64,000 nt of DNA from 2-12-FULL-60-19 sp041483675 (GTDB lineage: Bacteria > Desulfobacterota > Binatia > UBA9968). The DNA is taken from NCBI GenBank assembly GCA_041483675.1, contig JBGPGE010000013.1:1-64000 (forward strand), written 5' to 3'. Made by a program: the position numbers and the translations under genes. The notes under the pieces were generated by a model. That model saw only the letters and a program-made list of their open reading frames with translations, had not been told where the DNA came from and did no database searches. Positions 59,994 to 64,000 of the stretch are shown one piece after another (within the stretch, counting starts at the first letter, position 1; every line of letters starts with the position of its first letter).

Positions 59994-60584
59994 CTACCGA
60001 TGCAACCTTCGCGTCGCCTCCGCGGCGACGTGCCGCACGGCGGGCACCGGGCAGAAGTTTTGGGATTCGATGGCGAAGACGGGATTGAACTTGCTGCGAA
60101 AATTCTCCAGGGCGACGATCGCGGCCAGCTCGACCAGCTCTTCGTCGCTAAAGTAGCGCTTGAGGCGCTTAAAGAAACGGTCGGTCACCCGCTTGTTCGT
60201 ATAGGTCATGCGCTCGGCCAGCTCCAGGGCTGCCCGCTCGCGTTCAGATAGAAGCGGGCTTTTTCGATAATCGCCCAGAGCGGCTTCAACCTTTTCCGCC
60301 GACGCGCCGTGCTGCATCCCACTGGATGCGTTGATATCCAGTCAATACGGGCATCCGTTGATGCTCGCGGCCTTCATGCAGAGCAGATGTTTCAGTTCGG
60401 GCTCGATCAGGCCGGAGGCTTGAATACCGTCGGCCAGCGCCCGCACCCCTTGCTGGATCGTCGGCCTTAATGCGTAAACCGGCGCGGTGTTTAGCACGGT
60501 GCCGTATTGCTTCTCCTGCGCTTCAAAAACGGCCCGCACCTCGGCAGAGGCCTCTTCCTTCGTGACGCCTTTGATTCTCGCCAT
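59994..60584 (-). CDS. AhpD-like (carboxymuconolactone decarboxylase family) selenoprotein, CxxU
   Basis: A 196-residue member of the AhpD/CMD family if the TGA at 60344-60342 is read as selenocysteine (residue 81). Before it the frame encodes LKHLLCMKAASINGCPY, after it LDINASSGMQHGAS, so the family active-site CxxC with DxxA..H reads CPYU-LDI: the second Cys is replaced. The start at 60584 lies 1 bp after the dioxygenase stop. The downstream part contains LLSERERAALELAERMTYTN, typical of the family. A SECIS-type hairpin lies 12 nt after the TGA. One frame covers the whole gene with no indel, so a nonsense mutation is unlikely. It is probably a peroxide or disulfide reductase. Confidence 0.9.
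60314..60329 (-). promoter_or_regulatory. Candidate bacterial SECIS element of the AhpD-like gene
   Basis: GCAUCC (60329-60324) pairs perfectly with GGAUGC (60319-60314) around the 4-nt loop AGUG. The loop begins 18 nt after the UGA and has a G in its first two bases, which meets the published bacterial SECIS criteria and closely resembles the minimal E. coli fdhF hairpin in shape. Confidence 0.7.
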
Positions 60585-60585
60585 T

Positions 60586-61143
60586 CTATTTACTCTCCAA
60601 AAATCCCAGCCGCTCCGCCATCGGGGTTGTCGGAAATACGTAGCCGCACTTTTTGCAGGTGCGAACCGCCGCGTCGCCGTTGAAGGCCTCATAGACTTTC
60701 GTCACCTGTGCGGCGACATCGCCCTGGACGACGGTTTGGGCAAGGACTTTCTCGTCGCATTTTTCGCAGAACCAGATGAACTCTTCGTTCTCCTGCGAGC
60801 TGCGTTCGCGCTCGATGACCAGACCCCACGTGTCCGCTCCCCGACGCGGCGAGTGGGCCACCCCGCCGGGACATAGGAAGATCTCGCCTTCACTAATCTT
60901 GACCACCTGCCGCCGCTCGTTGTCCGGCTTGACGTGAAGCTCGATGTCGCCCTGAATCTGATAGAAAAACTCCTCGCCCGGCTCGACGTGAAAGTCGAAC
61001 CTGGTGTTCGGCCCGCGCAGGATCATGACGATAAACTCTTTGTAGTGCGCCAGGACGCGGTTGGTCTTATAGGGCGGCTGGAAGAGATGCTTGTTCTCTT
61101 CGATCCAGCGCTTGAGATCGGTGGAAGAAAAGGGAATCACCAC
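60586..61143 (-). CDS. nbaC: 3-hydroxyanthranilate 3,4-dioxygenase
   Basis: Opens the ring of 3-hydroxyanthranilate with O2 and Fe(II), giving the precursor of quinolinate. The 185-residue bacterial form has the cupin iron site: His52 and Glu58 (RFDFHVEPGEEFFYQ) and His97 (CPGGVAHSPRR), and a C-terminal rubredoxin-like iron site, CEKC (126, 129) and CKKC (163, 166). It starts with GTG at 61143 or 61140. The AhpD-like selenoprotein gene begins 1 bp after its stop. No other kynurenine pathway gene is in the window. Confidence 0.93.
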   Translation of the reverse strand: MVIPFSSTDLKRWIEENKHLFQPPYKTNRVLAHYKEFIVMILRGPNTRFDFHVEPGEEFFYQIQGDIELHVKPDNERRQVVKISEGEIFLCPGGVAHSPRRGADTWGLVIERERSSQENEEFIWFCEKCDEKVLAQTVVQGDVAAQVTKVYEAFNGDAAVRTCKKCGYVFPTTPMAERLGFLESK

Positions 61144-61313
61144 GGCTCCAGCGTGCGGAAGATTCCCGCCTCTTTCGTAACGAAGAGGACCGCCTGGGAA
61201 GCGGAGATCCCGCTGTGGACGATTTGAATTCGGTCGAGCGACCAGGCGCTCTCGGATAGCAAGGAAACCGCGAGTAGCACGAGAAAATCAGATCTTGCCG
61301 CTATACCTGTCAT
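61137..61313 (-). pseudogene. 5' fragment of a substrate-binding protein gene
   Basis: Starts with a signal peptide-like MTGIAARSDFLVLLAVSLL and continues RIQIVHSGISASQAVLFVTK, EAGIF: the first 50 residues of an NMT1-type binding protein. After residue 53 it runs into unrelated TLEPW and a stop overlapping the start of the dioxygenase gene. It is a truncated relic of about 175 bp. Confidence 0.75.
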
Positions 61314-61324
61314 CGCCGACCTCC

Positions 61325-61747
61325 CTAGCGCGCGCCCTTGACGAATTTATTGCGATTGCAGGCGATCTCTACGCGGTTCCCGTCGGGGTCGAGGAAGCTG
61401 ACGGAGCGGTTACGTGCGACTTCCAGAATCTCCGGTCCGCTGACGACAGGAATACGTTTCCTCCTTAAGACCGGGCAGATATCCTCCACCTCTTTGTTGC
61501 TTCCAACATAGACGCAAAAATGGTGCAGCCCCGGGAGTCCCTCACCGCCGATTCGTTTCGCGCCGCGCGGCAGCTCCATCAGCGCGATATCGTGGTGCTC
61601 CTTACCGAAGCTGAGAAAAGACATCTTCGTCCGCAGATTTCTCCCCGACACCGCCATGCCGAGGATGTCGCGGTAAAACCGCTCCGACTTCTTTAAGTCT
61701 CTGACGTTTAAGACCACGTGCCCCAGCGTCCCGCGTTTTATCCCCAT
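61325..61747 (-). CDS. Glyoxalase/bleomycin resistance fold (VOC) protein
   Basis: A 140-residue VOC protein with the start at 61747. The metal-ligand positions are typical: LGHVVLNVRDLKKSERFYRD (His), HHDIALM, LHHFCVYV (His) and VSFLDPDGNRVEIA (Glu). The family includes extradiol dioxygenases and glyoxalases. It lies upstream of the binding-protein fragment and the dioxygenase on the same strand. Confidence 0.9.
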   Translation of the reverse strand: MGIKRGTLGHVVLNVRDLKKSERFYRDILGMAVSGRNLRTKMSFLSFGKEHHDIALMELPRGAKRIGGEGLPGLHHFCVYVGSNKEVEDICPVLRRKRIPVVSGPEILEVARNRSVSFLDPDGNRVEIACNRNKFVKGAR

Positions 61748-61853
61748 AGCGAATCCTCTTTTAGACATTATGACCCGCCGCTGTCAAGGAAGGCTCGCCG
61801 CGCATCGGAGCATTGCGCGCGCTCGGCTGGGGCTGGTAAGCTCAGGAGAACAT

Positions 61854-62573
61854 ATGCGTTACGAGCTGTATTACTGGCCGGAGATACCGGGGCGCGGGGA
61901 GTTTATCCGGCTTGCGCTTGAGGATACGGGCGCGGACTACGTGGACGTCGCACGTCTGCCGAAGCGCGGCATGCCTGCGCTGATGAGTTTCCTGGAAAGC
62001 CGCTCGGCGGAGCAGCCGCCGTTCGCTCCGCCTTTTTTGAAAGCCGGCAAACTGGTCATCGCGCAAACCGCGAACATCCTGTTGTACCTTGGCCCGCGCC
62101 TGGGTCTCGTGCCGAAGAGCGAGGCGAGCCGGCTATGGGCGCACCAGTTACAGCTCACGATCGCCGATTGGGTGGCGGAGGTCCACGAGACCCATCATCC
62201 GATCTCAGGCGGCCTCTACTACGAGGAGCAGAAGGGCGAATCCAAGCGGCGCGCCGCCCACTTCAGAGCCGAGCGCCTGCCAAAGTTCCTCGATTACTTC
62301 GAGCGGATACTCAAGCGCAATCCCAAGGGAACCAACTATCTTCTGGGCAAGGCGGTTTCCTACGTCGATCTATCCTTGTTCCAGATGATCGAAGGCCTGC
62401 GTTATGCCTTCCCGCGCGCCTTAGCGAGACTCGAACCCAAGCATCCCCGGCTCGTTACGCTCCACGACCGAGTTTCGATTCGTCCCAGAATCGCCGCCTA
62501 TTTAAAGTCCCCTCGCCGCGTGCCTTTCAACCAGCAAGACATCTTCCGCCACTACCCCGAACTGGACGAGTAG
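61854..62573 (+). CDS. Glutathione S-transferase
   Basis: A 239-residue GST with ribosome site AGGAG before the ATG. N-terminal thioredoxin-like domain: YELYYWPEIPGRGEFIRLAL, the opening of the Sigma/Mu-like class with catalytic Tyr near residue 6, cis-Pro region APPFLKAGKLVI, and GSH motif QTANILLYL. C-terminal helical domain follows (FLDYFERILKR, YVDLSLFQMIEGL). Some bacteria of this class use GSH for detoxification; substrate unknown. Divergent from the glyoxalase gene. Confidence 0.9.
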   Translation: MRYELYYWPEIPGRGEFIRLALEDTGADYVDVARLPKRGMPALMSFLESRSAEQPPFAPPFLKAGKLVIAQTANILLYLGPRLGLVPKSEASRLWAHQLQLTIADWVAEVHETHHPISGGLYYEEQKGESKRRAAHFRAERLPKFLDYFERILKRNPKGTNYLLGKAVSYVDLSLFQMIEGLRYAFPRALARLEPKHPRLVTLHDRVSIRPRIAAYLKSPRRVPFNQQDIFRHYPELDE

Positions 62574-62864
62574 ACAGGTTAGGGAAGCCATCCCTGGCCA
62601 TTGGCTCTCTTGCTGAATTGTTGAGGGGTGGAAGTCTCACCCCGTTGGGTATGCCGAAGATCACGAATAGGGGACTGACAGATGGTCGAACAGGTCCGAA
62701 GAAGACCCCGAACCGTAACGAGCCTCTTACACGTGACTCCGTTTTTCATCGGTCACGCTTCACCTCTACTACCTTAGGGTTTTACCAGAGGGCATAACAA
62801 CCAAAAGCCAGCCAGTAGGTAGGTTAGGACCATCCCGCTGACGAGAATGAAAAAGGGCACGTAG
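62574..62864. other. Non-coding stretch, possibly a structured RNA relic
   Basis: 291 bp without coding frame. It holds a hairpin GAGGGGT/TCACCCC around GGAAG, and further segments (GGGGACTGACAG, GGTCGAACAG, AAGACCCCGAACCGTAACGAG) that resemble domain I text of bacterial group II introns. No reverse transcriptase gene and no clear boundaries exist, so this is a weak assignment. Confidence 0.3.
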
Positions 62865-63188
62865 TCACATTTTGTCCACTGCAAGGCCAAGCTCCTTCTC
62901 AATTTTTTTCAGATTCTCGACCGCCCGTTTCGCATCGGCCCGAACACCAACCAAATGTAGAAACACTAAGAAACCGATCGCACCCGCCCCAACCAATGCT
63001 AGCGCGAGAATAACTCTGCCATTCGCTTTGCTTGCTAGTTGCGCAAGAGGGATGGCGGTCGTTGCGACAAACGCGAGGGGTACCTGCCAAAGCTGAGCAA
63101 CGTACCAGCGTGAACGTACGTTCAGTTCTGTCAGTTGTGCGCGACGCGTTGCTTGATCGGGTGACTCTGCGCTTTCCTGTCCGTTCAT
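62865..63188 (-). CDS. Small membrane protein, two helices
   Basis: A 107-residue protein with two hydrophobic segments (about residues 33-51 and 58-80) and a charged amphipathic C-terminal helix (RADAKRAVENLKKIEKELGL). The N-terminus is hydrophilic. No family recognised; function unknown. Confidence 0.65.
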   Translation of the reverse strand: MNGQESAESPDQATRRAQLTELNVRSRWYVAQLWQVPLAFVATTAIPLAQLASKANGRVILALALVGAGAIGFLVFLHLVGVRADAKRAVENLKKIEKELGLAVDKM

Positions 63189-63294
63189 TATTTCACCTCA
63201 CTCGTTGGCATAGCTGCCCTTCGTTAACGTTGAGTGTTTGGACCAATGCCCATATTGCGGCGTGACGTGCTTTTCTGATCGATCCCTATCCGTG

Positions 63295-63561
63295 CTAAAT
63301 CACGGGAATTCCCCTACTGTAATAGAGAATTTCGTGCGGCCCTAGAAACCGGAACAGCACTCGGTATTCTCTGTTAACGGAATAGGCCCAGTATGCCGAC
63401 AGCTCGCCTTTAAGCTTGTGAGTCCGGAGGCGCGGATCGAAGGCGTCCTGGCGGAACCATCGGTCTTTCCGGTTCGCAAGGTTCTGAATATGTTTAGGAA
63501 GCCGAAGAAAAGCTTTCTCGAAGTCCGGGGTGATATGAACAGCAGAAATTGGTCGGGCCAT
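63295..63561 (-). CDS. RelE/ParE-like toxin
   Basis: An 88-residue protein of the RelE/HigB fold: ITPDFEKAFLRLPKHIQ at the N-terminus, RTHKLKGELSAYWAYSVN and REYRVLFRF in the centre and YYSRG at the end. The Arg/Tyr pattern fits mRNA interferase-type toxins. The antitoxin gene ends 4 bp upstream. Confidence 0.82.
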   Translation of the reverse strand: MARPISAVHITPDFEKAFLRLPKHIQNLANRKDRWFRQDAFDPRLRTHKLKGELSAYWAYSVNREYRVLFRFLGPHEILYYSRGIPVI

Positions 63562-63565
63562 TCCG

Positions 63566-63793
63566 CTACCGACCCAACTCGGAAAGAGACTTTACGGTTT
63601 TCGTCCGTCCTTGACGATAGGCGGCATCGCCGCGAACGATCTTTTCCAGCGTGTCCTCGATCTCGGCAAGGCGCCGCTTCATTTTGGCGTACTCCTCCGC
63701 GTCCACCAGCACGACTGTTTTCCCTCCCAGCTTTTTAGGCACACGGAGCGACAAAAGACTTTCGGACGAAGAGGAAGACATCTGCTTGCTCAT
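63566..63793 (-). CDS. Antitoxin of the RelE-type pair
   Basis: A 75-residue protein, start at 63793. Its N-terminus SLLSLRVPKKLGGKTVVLVDAEEY has the short beta-strand and helix of Phd/YefM-like or AbrB-like antitoxins, and the C-terminus IEDTLEKIVRGDAAYRQGRTK should bind the toxin. Antitoxin precedes toxin, as usual. Confidence 0.75.
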   Translation of the reverse strand: MSKQMSSSSSESLLSLRVPKKLGGKTVVLVDAEEYAKMKRRLAEIEDTLEKIVRGDAAYRQGRTKTVKSLSELGR

Positions 63794-64000
63794 GATTAAC
63801 CTCCGGTCGTGATGAGCATACGCGACTCGCGGCGGTTTTTCTACCGGTGACTGTTGCCGCAAAGCCTTACACTTAATTGTCGGGGTCGTTGTCGGGGTCG
63901 GGTCTTGTTTCTTGTATTCAACACCGGTTTAGCCGGCTGCGAAGATCTAGTCAGGGCTATGATGCTGAATCAAAGGTGCGACCGGATACCGGACCCAACC
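63794..64000. other. Upstream spacer of the toxin-antitoxin pair
   Basis: Holds a short direct repeat GTCGGGGTCGTTGTCGGGGTCGGG (two overlapping units of 12 bp, 63886-63902) and no gene. Could include the operator of the antitoxin promoter, not resolved. Confidence 0.35.

Noticed and set aside
60322..60341. Hairpin CTGGAT/ATCCAG starting right at the UGA of the AhpD-like gene as SECIS
   Set aside because: The loop would lie only 6 nt after the UGA; it also overlaps and competes with the better-placed hairpin GCAUCC/GGAUGC.
60342..60584. Short CMD-family gene ending at the TGA, with a second separate gene behind it
   Set aside because: Both parts are in one frame and together make a full-length family member; the supposed second gene would start in the middle of the conserved core.
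1..64000. CRISPR arrays, integrases, transposases and rRNA genes
   Set aside because: None found: repeats here are few, irregularly spaced and without a consistent spacer pattern, and no recombinase motif was recognised.

Overview
The window looks like chromosomal DNA of an uncultivated, GC-rich, Gram-negative soil or sediment bacterium. The gene order valS-nadC-birA-coaX, many secreted substrate-binding proteins without permeases, c-type cytochromes and two selenoprotein genes suggest a deltaproteobacterial or Binatota/Rokubacteria-like lineage. This placement is inference: there is no rRNA gene or marker set in the window to fix it.

Layout. 1-7.4 kb (minus): partial EF-G-like GTPase, then the valS-nadC-birA-coaX run headed by a receiver-like protein. 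7.5-8.9 kb: tRNA-Leu, a haem c lipoprotein and a PuuD-like membrane protein. 9-12.7 kb: Lon-N protein, polyprenyl diphosphate synthase, UbiE/MenG and an unknown membrane protein (isoprenoid quinone synthesis). 12.4-20.1 kb (minus): one long sulfate-assimilation and siroheme unit (sulfite reductase, APS/PAPS reductase, TauE exporter, Met8-type dehydrogenase, CobA, HemD) behind a good sigma-70-type promoter. 20.2-24.8 kb: lone nuoB, CheY-like regulator, cold-shock protein, homoserine kinase, phosphatase, tRNA-Met and a candidate small RNA. 24.8-36.3 kb (plus): large histidine kinase, exonuclease, ThDP decarboxylase, M20 peptidase, AlbA-type regulator, BFD-like protein, NMT1-type binding protein, CobW GTPase, DUF983. 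36.3-39.9 kb: broken MazEF-like pair, a secreted amidohydrolase flanked by a duplicated miaA end, and repeats. 38.6-47.9 kb: miaA, mutL, pgi, Rieske protein, selenocysteine peroxiredoxin, Nudix, HAD, SDR, cupin, thiI. 48-52.4 kb: sulfur-oxidation island (dihaem cytochrome c, FccB flavoprotein, SoxY, SoxZ, YeeE/TsuA-type transporter) containing two copies of a 120-bp three-hairpin repeat. 52.4-64 kb: accessory region with orphan binding proteins, MocA-like protein, SDR, MFS exporter, a second selenoprotein (AhpD-like, CxxU) beside 3-hydroxyanthranilate dioxygenase, glyoxalase-fold protein, GST and a RelE-type toxin-antitoxin pair.

The strongest non-routine result is that two thiol-peroxidase-system genes, a peroxiredoxin (43571-44038) and an AhpD-like protein (59994-60584), each read through an in-frame TGA exactly where the family has a catalytic Cys, and each TGA is followed at a suitable distance by a hairpin of the bacterial SECIS type. 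Ordinary gene callers split both genes. Together with the SoxYZ/Fcc sulfide oxidation genes and the assimilatory sulfite pathway, the window describes an organism handling reduced sulfur and peroxides with selenium chemistry.
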